From contig NZ_JAFLRF010000012.1 of the NCBI RefSeq assembly GCF_017315705.1, forward strand, positions 30,795 to 94,794: DNA of 64,000 bases, read 5' to 3'. The notes below the pieces were generated by a model. It did no database searches. It was not told the origin of the DNA and saw only the letters and a list, made by a program, of their open reading frames with translations. This stretch comes from Trinickia mobilis (GTDB lineage Bacteria > Pseudomonadota > Gammaproteobacteria > Burkholderiales > Burkholderiaceae). A program made the position numbers and the translations under genes. Positions 1 through 10,150 of the stretch are shown piece after piece. How positions within the stretch are numbered: position 1 is the stretch's first letter; each line of letters opens with the position of its first letter.

Positions 1-185
1 GCACGCTGATCGGTCCGATCATCGGCGCTTTCGCTGTGAACGGCGCGAAGAGCTTCTTCACGGCGCACTTCGCCGAGTATTGGCTGTTCTTTCTCGGCGC
101 GATCTTCATGCTGGTACCGCTGTTGCTGCCTAACGGGATCATGGGACTGATCGACATGGCGATGAAGCGGAGCAAGCCGCAATGA
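1..185 (+). CDS. urtC: Urea ABC transporter permease UrtC, C-terminal fragment
   Basis: Only the last 60 codons are inside the window, in the frame that ends with TGA at 183-185. The visible peptide has a hydrophobic stretch (WLFFLGAIFMLVPLLLP) followed by a short basic tail, as at the end of LivM-type inner-membrane permeases. The stop overlaps the start of urtD by four bases (ATGA), showing translational coupling. The assignment as UrtC, one of two membrane subunits of the urea importer, rests on the order urtC-urtD-urtE and on urease lying downstream. Confidence 0.85.
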   Translation, partial: TLIGPIIGAFAVNGAKSFFTAHFAEYWLFFLGAIFMLVPLLLPNGIMGLIDMAMKRSKPQ

Positions 186-1054
186 ACGAGAACCCGATGG
201 TCCCCGCGATGCTTCCTGATTCCACGGCCGTCGAAGACGACGGCCATGCGCTGAGCGGCGTCGCCTCGATGGGCCACGCGGTCACGCCCGACGAGATCGA
301 CACCTCGCACGGCACGATCCTCTATCTCGACGACGTGACCGTCAGCTTCGACGGTTTCCGTGCGTTGAACGCGCTGTCGCTGACGATCGACTCGGGCGAA
401 TTGCGCTGCGTGATCGGCCCGAACGGCGCGGGCAAGACGACGATGATGGACGTCATCACCGGCAAGACCGCGCCCGATGCAGGCAAGGTGTTCCTCGGCC
501 AGTCGATCGACCTCACCCGCATGAGCGAGCCGGGAATCGCCCGCGCCGGCATCGGCCGCAAGTTCCAGAAGCCGACCGTGTTCGAGAATCATCCCGTGTG
601 GGAGAACCTCGAACTCGCGATGAAGACGGATAAAGGCTGGTGGGCCTCGCTGCGCGCGCGCCTCGACGGCGCTGCGCAAGCGCGCATCGAAGCGACGCTC
701 GAGCTGATCCGCCTGGAGGACGTTGCGCGCCGGCTGGCGGGCGAGCTGTCGCACGGACAGAAGCAGCGGCTCGAAATCGGCATGCTGCTCATGCAGCAGC
801 CGGCTTTGCTTCTGCTCGACGAGCCGGCCGCCGGCATGACCGACCACGAGACGATGGAGCTTGCCGAGCTCTTGAACAAGCTGCGCGGAACGTGCTCGAT
901 GATGGTCGTCGAGCACGACATGGAGTTCGTCGCGGCACTCGCGGGCGAAACCGGACGCGTCACCGTCATGGCCGAAGGCCGCGTGCTCGCGCACGGCACG
1001 CTCGACGAAGTGAAGCGCGACGAGGCAGTGATCGAGTCGTATCTCGGCCGCTGA
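182..1054 (+). CDS. urtD: Urea ABC transporter ATP-binding protein UrtD
   Basis: One of the two ATPases that drive urea uptake through UrtB/UrtC at the inner membrane. The Walker A motif GPNGAGKT is at residues 79-86, the signature LSHGQ at about 189-193 and the Walker B motif LLLLDEP at about 209-215. This is the LivG/UrtD class of branched-chain-type transporters. At 290 residues it is about 40 longer than typical family members: an N-terminal extension precedes the first conserved strand at about residue 46. The start at 182 is supported by the ATGA overlap with urtC, so the extension may be real. urtE follows after 25 bases. Confidence 0.93.
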   Translation: MNENPMVPAMLPDSTAVEDDGHALSGVASMGHAVTPDEIDTSHGTILYLDDVTVSFDGFRALNALSLTIDSGELRCVIGPNGAGKTTMMDVITGKTAPDAGKVFLGQSIDLTRMSEPGIARAGIGRKFQKPTVFENHPVWENLELAMKTDKGWWASLRARLDGAAQARIEATLELIRLEDVARRLAGELSHGQKQRLEIGMLLMQQPALLLLDEPAAGMTDHETMELAELLNKLRGTCSMMVVEHDMEFVAALAGETGRVTVMAEGRVLAHGTLDEVKRDEAVIESYLGR

Positions 1055-1079
1055 CGCACGCGATGGAAGGGAACACACG

Positions 1080-1772
1080 ATGCTCAAAGTAGAAACGCTG
1101 AACCAGTACTACGGCGGCAGCCACATCCTGAGGAACGTTGCGCTCGAAGTGCCCGAAGGCAAGCTGACGGTCCTGCTCGGCCGCAACGGCGTGGGCAAGA
1201 CCACCCTCCTGCGCTGCCTGATGGGCGTCGTGCACGCCGAGCGAGGCTCGATCTCGTGGCGCGGCAAGCCGCTCGAAAAGCTGCCGCCTTATGCGCGCGT
1301 GGCCGAAGGGCTCGCCTACGTGCCGCAAGGACGCGACATTTTCCCGCGTCTTACCGTCGAGGAAAACCTGCTGATCGGCGCGGCGAGCCGCAAGGCGCCC
1401 TCGAAGATTCCCGAGCACATCTACACGCTCTTTCCGGTCCTGAAGGAGATGCGTGCGCGCCGCGGCGGCGATCTTTCGGGCGGCCAGCAGCAGCAGCTCG
1501 CAATCGGCCGCGCGCTAATGAGCGAGCCGCAGCTCCTGATTCTCGACGAGCCGACCGAAGGCATCCAGCCGTCGATCATTCAGGAAATCGGCCGCACGCT
1601 GCGGCGTCTCGTCGACGAGATGGGGATGACGGTGCTGCTCGTCGAACAGTATTACGATTTCGCGCGAGCGATCGCGGACCGCTACTGGGTGATGAGCCGC
1701 GGCGAGATCATCGCGGGCGGCGCGGGCGCCGAGATGGAGGCAAACGGCGTGCGGGAGCTGATCGCGGTGTGA
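1080..1772 (+). CDS. urtE: Urea ABC transporter ATP-binding protein UrtE
   Basis: Second ATPase of the urea importer, LivF-like. Walker A GRNGVGKT lies at residues 34-41, the ABC signature LSGGQQQQL at 132-140 and Walker B LLILDEP at 152-158. At 230 residues it has the usual family length. The start follows a GAAGGGAA ribosome binding site. It closes the urt operon. The urease genes follow after about 1.1 kb occupied by a degraded toxin/immunity cassette, so transporter and enzyme are no longer contiguous here. Confidence 0.94.
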   Translation: MLKVETLNQYYGGSHILRNVALEVPEGKLTVLLGRNGVGKTTLLRCLMGVVHAERGSISWRGKPLEKLPPYARVAEGLAYVPQGRDIFPRLTVEENLLIGAASRKAPSKIPEHIYTLFPVLKEMRARRGGDLSGGQQQQLAIGRALMSEPQLLILDEPTEGIQPSIIQEIGRTLRRLVDEMGMTVLLVEQYYDFARAIADRYWVMSRGEIIAGGAGAEMEANGVRELIAV

Positions 1773-1883
1773 AATCGGACGCTGCAATGGCAGACGCAAT
1801 CAAGCGGCCCGGTCAGTGAAGCGGGTGAAGCCGCGTCATCTCTGGACGCGCGCAAACACCGTCTACGGTCGGGCGTACTCTGT

Positions 1884-2481
1884 GTGATGCCGGAACCGAC
1901 GATGCTCAGCAAGGCAGGATGTATCGTATTCGGTGTACATGGCTCGGATACGGCAGCAGCGGGGATTCGCCAAGTCTGGACGGGGCGGGATACTGCAACC
2001 CTGGTTCAGCAGGGCACGACCAAGCTGGCCGAGGTAATGAAGGCACCGCCGGAGACGGCGAACAATATCGGTTTGTCGGTGGATATCGGCGTGTCGTTTG
2101 GCGTTGCGGGGATGGCGAAGGCGATACGTGTCGCCAGCGTCACGATGGGCCGGATCAGTTTGAGCCGGCATGAGGCGAGAGCAGCTAACCCTCGCCTTGG
2201 CGTCGGATCTGAAAGTGGCATCATCCTTTGTTGATATTAGCAATGCAGAATGGGCTATTTCTAAGGTGACACGAAGTAATGCCGGGAGAATCAAAGCATG
2301 GGCGCAATCTTCACCAGGCAATTTTCTTATATTGAGCGAAGACCTTGGACGGGTGGTTGGGTATGGAGTCGTTAGGCAAACCGGCAAAGCGGTTCCTCTG
2401 AGTAAGGTTCGCATAGTAATGAAATTCGAGCGCTACAACGGAATGCCCTATTACATTCTTACATCATACGTAACCAAATGA
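1884..2481 (+). pseudogene. Broken C-terminal toxin fragment: pretoxin helix region plus RNase A-like domain, frameshifted
   Basis: Two overlapping frames together read like the C-terminal end of a large polymorphic/CDI toxin. Frame one (from 1884) carries a pretoxin-like stretch with Ala/Thr-rich helices ending ISLSRHEA near 2177. Frame two (from about 2170 to 2481) carries SSFVDISNAEWAI, a middle segment around IKAWA, and the ending YYILTSYVTK. That pattern matches my memory of the bacterial RNase A-like CdiA-CT family. Intact members have a short GHTIxxHV-type segment with catalytic His between the two parts. Here it is missing and the frame changes, so the gene is dead. No upstream CdiA/RHS body is present. 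GC falls sharply after 2220. Confidence 0.6.
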
Positions 2482-2488
2482 GGATAGT

Positions 2489-2782
2489 ATGAGAAGAGAG
2501 GAGTCTTATCCAAATCTTTGCCTGTTTTTTGATGGATATCTCAATCAAGATTATCGTTATTTGGATGCAACCGTTAATGGCGTTATCGAGATTTACAAAA
2601 AAAGCATTACGCCGTCCATGCGGAGGTCGGTAATTTTAGAAATCGACGATTTCAAGAATAATTATTCCAGCAATTTGGACGATGCGTTTGAGGATGCTTT
2701 TGGGCAGGAGATTTCGATTGAGAAAATGGGATTTACTGCGTCATCATTTCTTGATGAGCTAAAAAAGCTACTGCAGGACTAG
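2489..2782 (+). CDS. CdiI-type immunity protein (predicted)
   Basis: Encodes 97 residues beginning MRREESYPNLCLFFDGYLNQD, an acidic, helix-rich small protein. The YPxLxxFxxGYxxQD pattern near the N-terminus is characteristic of CdiI-like immunity proteins paired with RNase toxins. It starts 7 bases after the stop of the broken toxin, in the usual toxin-immunity order, with a GAGGATAGT ribosome binding site. The reading frame is intact and the base composition is strikingly AT-rich against its neighbours, as in horizontally exchanged toxin cassettes. It would still protect against a cognate toxin delivered by siblings. Family assignment is from motif memory, not alignment. Confidence 0.6.
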   Translation: MRREESYPNLCLFFDGYLNQDYRYLDATVNGVIEIYKKSITPSMRRSVILEIDDFKNNYSSNLDDAFEDAFGQEISIEKMGFTASSFLDELKKLLQD

Positions 2783-2906
2783 GCTGATGCGCGCTGCTAT
2801 GTTCACGGGTGGCGTGGCATGGCATCATGCGCGAAGCGAAGCGAACGCGGTCTTGTTCCCACTGCTATTTCCGGCAGCTTGACTGCGTTCGCGCCCCTCG
2901 CCCCCC

Positions 2907-3785
2907 ATGTCTCTTTGCGAACCTCATACTACGCTCGCCCGCCTCGCTGCCGCGCCAGACGAATGGCGAGCCAAACTCGAACTGCGCTTTGAAAGGCACG
3001 GCACGCGCACGACGCTCGCGCATCGTCTGCATGACGGTCCGCTGCGCATTCAGCGGCCGTTGTATCCCGAAGGCGAAGCGATCTGTCACGCCGTCATCGT
3101 TCATCCGCCGGGCGGCGTGGCAGGCGGCGACCGGCTCTCGATCGACATCGCGCTCGGCGACGACACGCACGCCGTGCTGACGACACCCGGCGCAACCAAG
3201 TGGTACAAGTCGAACGGGCGCGCGGCCACGCAGCGCATTCGCATCGATGTCGGCCCCAACGCGAAGCTCGACTGGCTGCCGCAGAACAACCTCGTCTTCG
3301 ATCACGCGGACGCGTCGCTCGATTTCTCGTTGACGCTCGCCGCGGGCGCAACCGCGCTCGGCTGGGACGCGACGCAGCTCGGCCGGCAGGCGGCAGGCGA
3401 GCGCTGGTCGGCGGGCAGGCTGGCGAGCGTGGCGAAAATCACCGGGCCGTCAGGCCAACTGCTGTGGCTCGAGCGCGCACAGCTCGACGCGGCGGATCTC
3501 CTGCGCGACGCGCCCCAAGGCCTCGCCGGTTTTCCGGCGTACGGCACGCTGTGGGCCGTCAGCCCCGCCTGCACCGACGCGCTGGCCGAATCGTCGAGCG
3601 CGCAACTGCCTTTCGGCGGCACGCAGCGCGCGGGCGTGTCGTGCGTGACGCCGGGCGTGATGCTCGTGCGCGTCGTCGCGCGTTCGATGGAGGCGCTGCA
3701 GCACACGCTGACACAGTGCTGGCTGCAATTGAGGCCCATCGTGCATGGCGTCGAAGCCGCACCATTGCGGCTCTGGACCACCTGA
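2907..3785 (+). CDS. ureD: Urease accessory protein UreD (UreH)
   Basis: Scaffold chaperone that binds apo-urease and, with UreF and UreG, delivers nickel to the active site in the cytoplasm. The 292-residue protein contains the family landmarks [13 protein letters not shown] (near residue 45), [13 protein letters not shown] (near 63-75), [13 protein letters not shown] (near 91-103) and [10 protein letters not shown] (near 122). Its length fits betaproteobacterial UreD. It heads the urease cluster but is separated from ureA by about 310 bases holding a promoter-like sequence, so ureABC may have its own promoter. Confidence 0.94.
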   Translation: MSLCEPHTTLARLAAAPDEWRAKLELRFERHGTRTTLAHRLHDGPLRIQRPLYPEGEAICHAVIVHPPGGVAGGDRLSIDIALGDDTHAVLTTPGATKWYKSNGRAATQRIRIDVGPNAKLDWLPQNNLVFDHADASLDFSLTLAAGATALGWDATQLGRQAAGERWSAGRLASVAKITGPSGQLLWLERAQLDAADLLRDAPQGLAGFPAYGTLWAVSPACTDALAESSSAQLPFGGTQRAGVSCVTPGVMLVRVVARSMEALQHTLTQCWLQLRPIVHGVEAAPLRLWTT

Positions 3786-3799
3786 CAATCGTTGCGCAC

Positions 3800-3826
3800 G
3801 CACCAATAGCAGGATTTTGCCGGTGC
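3800..3826 (+). promoter_or_regulatory. Possible NtrC-like enhancer half-sites
   Basis: GCACC at 3800-3804 and GGTGC at 3822-3826 form an inverted pair about 100 bases upstream of the sigma-54 promoter, a normal enhancer distance. The canonical NtrC site has about 5 bases between halves, but here there are 17, so this is a weak call. Confidence 0.25.
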
Positions 3827-3901
3827 CGTTACGCGCCATGACGGTGCGGCGCGTCTCTCGCAGGACTGCGGAATCGAGCCGATTCGCCGAAACCGCTCGT
3901 A

Positions 3902-3917
3902 TGGCATGCCCTTTGCT
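3902..3917 (+). promoter_or_regulatory. Sigma-54 (RpoN) -24/-12 promoter ahead of ureABC
   Basis: The sequence TGGCATGCCCTTTGCT matches the consensus TGGCAYRNNNNTTGCW at every defined position, with the invariant GG (3903-3904) and GC (3915-3916) separated by exactly 10 bases. It points toward ureA, whose start is about 180 bases downstream. Nitrogen-limited, RpoN-dependent expression of urease would make physiological sense. The -12 element predicts a transcript start near 3928. Confidence 0.6.
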
Positions 3918-4098
3918 CCGTTAGCGGCTCTTCGCGCCGCCCGCGAAGAAATGACTCGGCGCGCCACTGCCTTCGGACCTATAAAGCTTATAAGCCGCGC
4001 GGTCACAATCTCGATAGCGTGGTGCTACGATAGCCTCACGACAAAAAAATAGGCCGCTGTACTAACTAATTATTACGTTCCCACTTTCTCACCCTTTC

Positions 4099-4401
4099 AT
4101 GAAGCTGACACCCAGAGAGAAAGACAAGCTCCTGATCTTCACCGCGGCGCTGCTCGCCGAGCGCCGCCGCGCACGCGGCCTGAAGCTCAACTATCCGGAG
4201 ACGGTGGCATACATTTCGGCGGCGCTGATGGAAGCCGCGCGTGACGGCAAGACGGTCGCCGAAGTGATGCACTACGGCACGACGCTGCTCACGCGCGACG
4301 ACGTGATGGAAGGCGTGCCGGAGATGATTCCCGACATCCAGGTCGAAGCGACGTTTCCGGACGGCACGAAGCTTGTCACCGTTCACCACCCGATTCCGTG
4401 A
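4099..4401 (+). CDS. ureA: Urease subunit gamma UreA
   Basis: Small structural subunit of the (alpha beta gamma)3 nickel urease, cytoplasmic. The 100-residue product opens with [20 protein letters not shown] and contains [12 protein letters not shown] and the conserved ending VTVHHPIP, all diagnostic of UreA. Length is exactly typical. It is the first structural gene of the ureABC unit; ureB begins 10 bases after its stop. No strong Shine-Dalgarno is visible before this ATG, but the start agrees with the conserved N-terminus. Confidence 0.97.
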   Translation: MKLTPREKDKLLIFTAALLAERRRARGLKLNYPETVAYISAALMEAARDGKTVAEVMHYGTTLLTRDDVMEGVPEMIPDIQVEATFPDGTKLVTVHHPIP

Positions 4402-4411
4402 AGGAGCACGC

Positions 4412-4717
4412 ATGACCCCCGGCGAAATCCTCACCGACGACGGCGAACACGAACTGAACGCAGGCCGCGCGACCGTCACGCTGACCGTCGCGAATACGGG
4501 CGACCGTCCCGTGCAGATCGGCTCGCACTACCACTTCTACGAAGTGAACGACGCACTCGCCTTCGATCGCGAGCAAGCGCGCGGCTTTCGGCTGAACATT
4601 GCGGCGGGCACCGCCGTGCGCTTCGAGCCGGGCCAGGAGCGCACCGTCGAGCTGGTCGCACTCGCGGGCAACCGTGTCGTCTATGGATTCAACGGCAAGG
4701 TAATGGGGCCGCTGTAA
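4412..4717 (+). CDS. ureB: Urease subunit beta UreB
   Basis: Second structural urease subunit, 101 residues. The start at 4412 ([18 protein letters not shown]) is chosen over an in-frame upstream ATG at 4373 because it follows AAGGAGCACGC and matches the family N-terminus; the longer reading would overlap ureA. The core carries [12 protein letters not shown] and the conserved GKVMGPL-type C-terminus. It is separate from UreA, as in most proteobacteria, rather than fused as in Helicobacter. Confidence 0.96.
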   Translation: MTPGEILTDDGEHELNAGRATVTLTVANTGDRPVQIGSHYHFYEVNDALAFDREQARGFRLNIAAGTAVRFEPGQERTVELVALAGNRVVYGFNGKVMGPL

Positions 4718-4739
4718 CACTTTTTCTGGACGTTCCACC

Positions 4740-6446
<1,707 letters not shown>

Positions 6447-6468
6447 GATGTAGCCGGCACATACCGAC

Positions 6469-7125
6469 ATGCGCACGATCGACAAACGCATCGCCCCCAA
6501 CGTCAAGCTCGCAGCCGCGCTGATCGCGCGTGCGCCGACGCTCACGCTCACCTTCGACGCGCGCTGCAAGAGCCGGCTCGCCGCGACGCTAGATAGCGGC
6601 GAGGAAGTCGCTGTCGTGCTGCCGCGCGGCACCGTGCTCGCGGACGGCGACCTGGTCGTCGCCGACGATGGCGCGCTCGTGCGCGTCGTCGCCGCGGCGG
6701 AAGACGTCTTGCTCGTGCGCGCGCCCGACCGCCTGACGCTCACGCGCGCCGCGTACCACCTCGGCAATCGCCACACGCCGGTGGAAATCGGCGTCGACTA
6801 TCTGAAGCTCGAAGCCGACCCGGTCCTCGAAGACATGCTCAAGCGCCTCGGGGCAAGCGTCGAAAAAAGCGCGCTGCCGTTCCAGCCTGAAACCGGTGCC
6901 TATGGCGGCGGCCATCGACATGGCCACGACGAGACGTTCGCCGAAGACTACGCGCTGGCACAGCAGGTGTTCGACGAGCATCACGGGCATGACCACGGCG
7001 ATTTGCAGGGTCAGCACGAACAGCACGATCACGCGCACGGCCGCGCGCATTCGCACGAGCATGACCATGACCGCGACGATGGCGATCACGCTCATGGGCA
7101 CGCCCACGGCCATGCGCGTCGCTGA
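6469..7125 (+). CDS. ureE: Urease accessory nickel metallochaperone UreE
   Basis: Nickel-binding dimeric chaperone that supplies nickel to the UreG/UreDF complex. Residues 1-145 form the conserved UreE fold with [13 protein letters not shown] near 96-108. The final ~70 residues (from about 149) are a His/Asp/Glu-rich tail with some two dozen His residues, as in Klebsiella and Burkholderia UreE, able to store several nickel ions. The tail is repetitive at DNA level (CAC/CAT-rich), a likely site of length variation. The last 14 bases overlap ureF. Confidence 0.95.
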   Translation: MRTIDKRIAPNVKLAAALIARAPTLTLTFDARCKSRLAATLDSGEEVAVVLPRGTVLADGDLVVADDGALVRVVAAAEDVLLVRAPDRLTLTRAAYHLGNRHTPVEIGVDYLKLEADPVLEDMLKRLGASVEKSALPFQPETGAYGGGHRHGHDETFAEDYALAQQVFDEHHGHDHGDLQGQHEQHDHAHGRAHSHEHDHDRDDGDHAHGHAHGHARR

Positions 7126-7792
7126 GCTCACGGCGCTCCTGCACCTTGCATCGCCTGCGCTGCCGATCGGCGCGTTCAGCTACTCGCAAGGCCTCGAAGC
7201 GGCGATCGAAGCGCAACTGATCACCGATGCCGACAGCGCGCGCGACTGGATCGCAAGCGGCCTCGTCAACGTGCTCGCGCGCGGCGAACTGCCGTTTCTC
7301 GCGCATCAGATCGAACGCTGGCGCCAGCACGATGCCGTCGCGCTGGCTGAAGCCGATGCCGAGTTTCTGGCGAGCCGCGAGTCCGCGGAACTGCGCCGCG
7401 AGACCGAGCAGATGGGCTGGTCGCTCAAGCAGCTGTGCGTGTCGCTCGAATGGGGCGACGAGGCGCGGCGCGCGACGCTCGCCGCGCTGACGCCGCTCGC
7501 GCAGCCGACCGCTTTCGCATTCGCCGCCCTCGCCCACGACGCCGCCACCGACGCCGCGCTCGCCGCCTACGCCTTCAGCTGGGTCGAGAACCAGACCGCC
7601 GCGGCGTTGAAAGCGGTGCCGCTCGGCCAGCTCGCGGGGCAGCGCATCATCGTCGCGCTGCGCGTTGCCATCGACGACGCCGTCGCGCGCGCGTTGCAAA
7701 CGCCGCCCGCACGGATCAACACCTTTGCGCCGCAGCTCGGCATTCTGTCGGCGCGCCACGAGTCGCAATATTCGCGGCTCTTTCGCTCCTAA
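7112..7792 (+). CDS. ureF: Urease accessory protein UreF
   Basis: GTPase-activating-type checkpoint protein of the UreDFG activation complex. The ATG at 7112 gives [31 protein letters not shown] N-terminus ([20 protein letters not shown] is the family hallmark), overlapping the 3' end of ureE by 14 bases. An alternative in-frame ATG at 7094 would add six residues. Downstream landmarks are [20 protein letters not shown] and the C-terminal [18 protein letters not shown]. The product is 226 residues, the usual length. Confidence 0.95.
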   Translation: MRVAELTALLHLASPALPIGAFSYSQGLEAAIEAQLITDADSARDWIASGLVNVLARGELPFLAHQIERWRQHDAVALAEADAEFLASRESAELRRETEQMGWSLKQLCVSLEWGDEARRATLAALTPLAQPTAFAFAALAHDAATDAALAAYAFSWVENQTAAALKAVPLGQLAGQRIIVALRVAIDDAVARALQTPPARINTFAPQLGILSARHESQYSRLFRS

Positions 7793-7835
7793 GGGGAGCC
7801 ATCATGAACCACCCCCACGCTCACATTCGTTCGCC

Positions 7836-7934
7836 GTCGACCGGAGTTGGCGCTTTAGCGCTTACTCCGGTCCCATGCAAAGCTCCCCCCGAGGGGGCTG
7901 TTGCCTCCCTTGGGGCGGCCCAGCGGGAGACAAC
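7836..7934 (+). repeat. REP-like double-hairpin element between ureF and ureG
   Basis: Two strong dyads occupy the spacer. The first has arms ACCGGAGT (7840-7847) and ACTCCGGT (7864-7871) plus an inner GCGC/GCGC stem with loop TTTA. The second is a C-tract/G-tract hairpin at 7881-7899. A Shine-Dalgarno-like GGGGAG plus ATG (7804) precedes the element and a similar GGGAGACAAC precedes ureG, which suggests insertion into an originally short ureF-ureG junction. The 44-codon frame at 7804-7938 ([10 protein letters not shown]...) reads through the repeat and is probably the old leader, not a gene. I believe this sequence type recurs in Paraburkholderia genomes, but only one copy is in the window. 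Confidence 0.55.
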
Positions 7935-8588
7935 ATGAACGCACCTGCACCTACTGCTTCCTCCGCTCGCCGCACCAAGAAACTGCCGCCGCTGCGCGTG
8001 GGCGTCGGCGGCCCGGTCGGCTCCGGCAAGACGACGCTGCTCGAAATGCTCTGCAAGGCGATGCGCGACACCTACGACCTGGTCGCGATCACCAACGACA
8101 TCTACACGAAGGAAGACCAGCGCCTCCTGACCGTGGCGGGCGCGCTGCCGGCCGAGCGCATCATGGGCGTCGAGACGGGCGGCTGCCCGCATACGGCGAT
8201 CCGCGAGGATGCCTCGATCAACCTCGAAGCCGTCGACCGCATGCTCGCGCGCTTTCCCGATGCGGACATCGTCTTCATCGAATCGGGCGGCGACAATCTG
8301 GCGGCGACGTTCAGCCCGGAGCTGTCGGACCTGACGATCTACGTGATCGACGTGGCGGGCGGCGAGAAGATTCCGCGCAAGGGCGGACCGGGGATCACGA
8401 AGTCGGACTTGCTCGTCATCAACAAGACGGACCTGGCGCCGCTCGTCGGCGCGAACCTCGACGTGATGGCGTCCGACGCAAAGAAGATGCGCGGCGAGCG
8501 GCCATTCGTGATGTGCAATCTGAAGGCGCTCGACGGGCTGAAGAACGTGATCGCGTTTATCGAGAAGAAGGGGTTGTTGAGGGTGTAG
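7935..8588 (+). CDS. ureG: Urease accessory GTPase UreG
   Basis: SIMIBI-class GTPase that powers nickel insertion into urease. The start at 7935 follows GGGAGACAAC and gives [21 protein letters not shown]; a longer upstream frame runs back into ureF and the repeat and was discarded. The P-loop GGPVGSGKT is at residues 25-33. [10 protein letters not shown], the nickel-binding CPH-type motif within [28 protein letters not shown] and the guanine-specificity NKTD are all present. Length 217 residues is normal. It ends the urease operon; the next gene converges on it. Confidence 0.97.
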   Translation: MNAPAPTASSARRTKKLPPLRVGVGGPVGSGKTTLLEMLCKAMRDTYDLVAITNDIYTKEDQRLLTVAGALPAERIMGVETGGCPHTAIREDASINLEAVDRMLARFPDADIVFIESGGDNLAATFSPELSDLTIYVIDVAGGEKIPRKGGPGITKSDLLVINKTDLAPLVGANLDVMASDAKKMRGERPFVMCNLKALDGLKNVIAFIEKKGLLRV

Positions 8589-8619
8589 CAAGGTTCGGCA
8601 ATACTGGCCGCGCCCGGCT

Positions 8620-9843
8620 CTACCGCATCCGTGCGCGGTTCGCTTCGACCTTGCGCTCGATCAGGTCGAGCGTGTCCGGCAGGATCGGCAGGGGCTGCGC
8701 AAAGCTCCGAAGCTGGCCCGCGACGCTGGCAATGCGCTCGATCACCTGCTTCGCGTCGCGTTCGGCGATCCCTGTCATTCCCGCCAACTGCAGCAAATGC
8801 TGGCGTGCAGGCGCACGTGCCTCGCCGCAAATGTCCATTTGATGCTCTCCGCCCGGCCCTTCGTCGAAGGTCAAATCGTAGGCCGGCGAAAACTGCCAGC
8901 GTCCGTCCGCGCCCAGCAGGAATGAGAAGTTCTTCGCGTGATCGTCCCGGTTATTGAAGATCACGTTGAACACGCATCGCTCGAACGCTTGCAGCACTTC
9001 GCGCGCATCGCGCGTCATGAATTGCGTGAGCCTCAGCAGAGCGACATAGTCGACCTGCGGCACCCGGAAATCCACATGCATCGCGCCGGCGGCCGTATGC
9101 ATCGGCACGCGCAAGCCGTTTGACCGATCGAACCGTTCGATGCCGAAGGCCGAGAGCCCGGCTCCCAAGTCGAAGTAAGCCGTCGCCGGCATGCGAATCT
9201 CGCACGCGGCAGCCAGCGCGCCGTACATGGCCTCCACTGCGCACACTTCCCCGTGCTCGTGCTGGGCCGGGAACTTGACGAGCCAAGGCGCGCCGGCACC
9301 CTGCTCCGTATTCGAGATGCGGCTCGTCTGCCTCTCGAAGTTGACCAGCACCTTCGGACGCGCGCCGTGCGGCGAGCCGCCCATGAGCGCAAGCTCGCGC
9401 AATAGCGCCTCGCTGCCATCGGTCATCACTTGACGCACTTCATTGGCCAATTCGAGCAACTGGACATCGGCCGGTACGAGCCGATGGCCATCGGCCGGCT
9501 CGAAAACAAGCGCGCCCATCGCCTTGTCGCCGATAAACGCAAGCCGGTCGAGCGGGGAGATCAGACCGGGCTCACGCCCCTCCTTGCGGAACAGCCGATC
9601 CATCAGCGACATGCCCCAACCGTCTGGAAGTGCATCGCTCACCACCCCCGGCAAGCGAAGCTGGTGAGCCGGAAACGCCCCATACGTGCGCCCGGCGAGC
9701 GGCAGTTTGAGCGGCGACAGTTCGAGCCCGCGCTGTAGCGCGTGAGCCGAGTATTCGAACAGAAGATCGCTGCCGTCATCGGCGAGCTGGCCGAGCACGA
9801 AGCGCTCGCCCCATCCGGCGTACACCACGCTGATCTTTTTCAC
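8620..9843 (-). CDS. hipA: HipA-family Ser/Thr kinase toxin
   Basis: Kinase toxin of a type II toxin-antitoxin pair; E. coli HipA phosphorylates glutamyl-tRNA synthetase and induces dormancy, but the target here is unknown. The 407-residue protein has the Gly-rich segment MGGSPHGARPK (about 154-164), the catalytic loop NNRDDHAKNFSFLL (297-310, catalytic Asp in DDH) and the metal-binding YDL (322-324). All key residues are intact. Its ATG overlaps the stop of the antitoxin gene by four bases. It converges with ureG after 31 bases. Confidence 0.88.
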   Translation of the reverse strand: MKKISVVYAGWGERFVLGQLADDGSDLLFEYSAHALQRGLELSPLKLPLAGRTYGAFPAHQLRLPGVVSDALPDGWGMSLMDRLFRKEGREPGLISPLDRLAFIGDKAMGALVFEPADGHRLVPADVQLLELANEVRQVMTDGSEALLRELALMGGSPHGARPKVLVNFERQTSRISNTEQGAGAPWLVKFPAQHEHGEVCAVEAMYGALAAACEIRMPATAYFDLGAGLSAFGIERFDRSNGLRVPMHTAAGAMHVDFRVPQVDYVALLRLTQFMTRDAREVLQAFERCVFNVIFNNRDDHAKNFSFLLGADGRWQFSPAYDLTFDEGPGGEHQMDICGEARAPARQHLLQLAGMTGIAERDAKQVIERIASVAGQLRSFAQPLPILPDTLDLIERKVEANRARMR

Positions 9844-10148
9844 GGGCTCTTCCTCGAGGCTCGCTCACGCGTCACGCTTGCCTGCTCCATCTCTTTGATG
9901 GTTTTCGGCTTCAGTTCAAAGAGCGATGACAGGTTCGCCGCCAAACCGAGGCTCGCCGTCACGCGCAGGAACGTGTCGAGCGTGCCTCGGCCGGTACGCT
10001 CGAGATTGCGCAACGCGCGTTCGGATATCCCGGCGCGCGCGGCAAGCTCGCTTTGCTGAAAATTTTGCGTAAGACGGTGCACCCGCAAGCGACGGCCGAG
10101 CTCACTTGCGATTTCGTCCGCCGAAGCCAGATCAAACGATAGTTTCAT
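9840..10148 (-). CDS. hipB: HipB-like XRE antitoxin/repressor
   Basis: A 102-residue DNA-binding protein with a Cro/CI-type helix-turn-helix at about residues 32-72 (SELAARAGISERALRNLERTGRGTLDTFLRV). It precedes and overlaps hipA by four bases, the standard order for autoregulated hipBA operons. It should neutralise HipA and repress the operon by binding the TTAACC repeats immediately upstream. The C-terminal tail after residue 85 is basic. Numerous HipB relatives are this size. Confidence 0.85.
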   Translation of the reverse strand: MKLSFDLASADEIASELGRRLRVHRLTQNFQQSELAARAGISERALRNLERTGRGTLDTFLRVTASLGLAANLSSLFELKPKTIKEMEQASVTRERASRKSP

Positions 10149-10150
10149 GC

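Larger units (their letters stand above)
3786..4098 (+). other. ureD-ureA intergenic region (313 bases) with regulatory signals
   Basis: No convincing gene. It contains a sigma-54-type promoter (3902-3917), possible NtrC half-sites (3800-3826), a small AT-rich inverted repeat around 3980 (TATAAAGCTTATA) and an AT-rich leader just before ureA. In many relatives ureD and ureA are nearly contiguous, so the gap is unusually long. Confidence 0.6.

Noticed and set aside
7804..7938. A 44-residue protein gene upstream of ureG
   Set aside because: It has a good ribosome binding site but runs through the double hairpin repeat and ends just inside ureG; more likely a disrupted leader than a protein.
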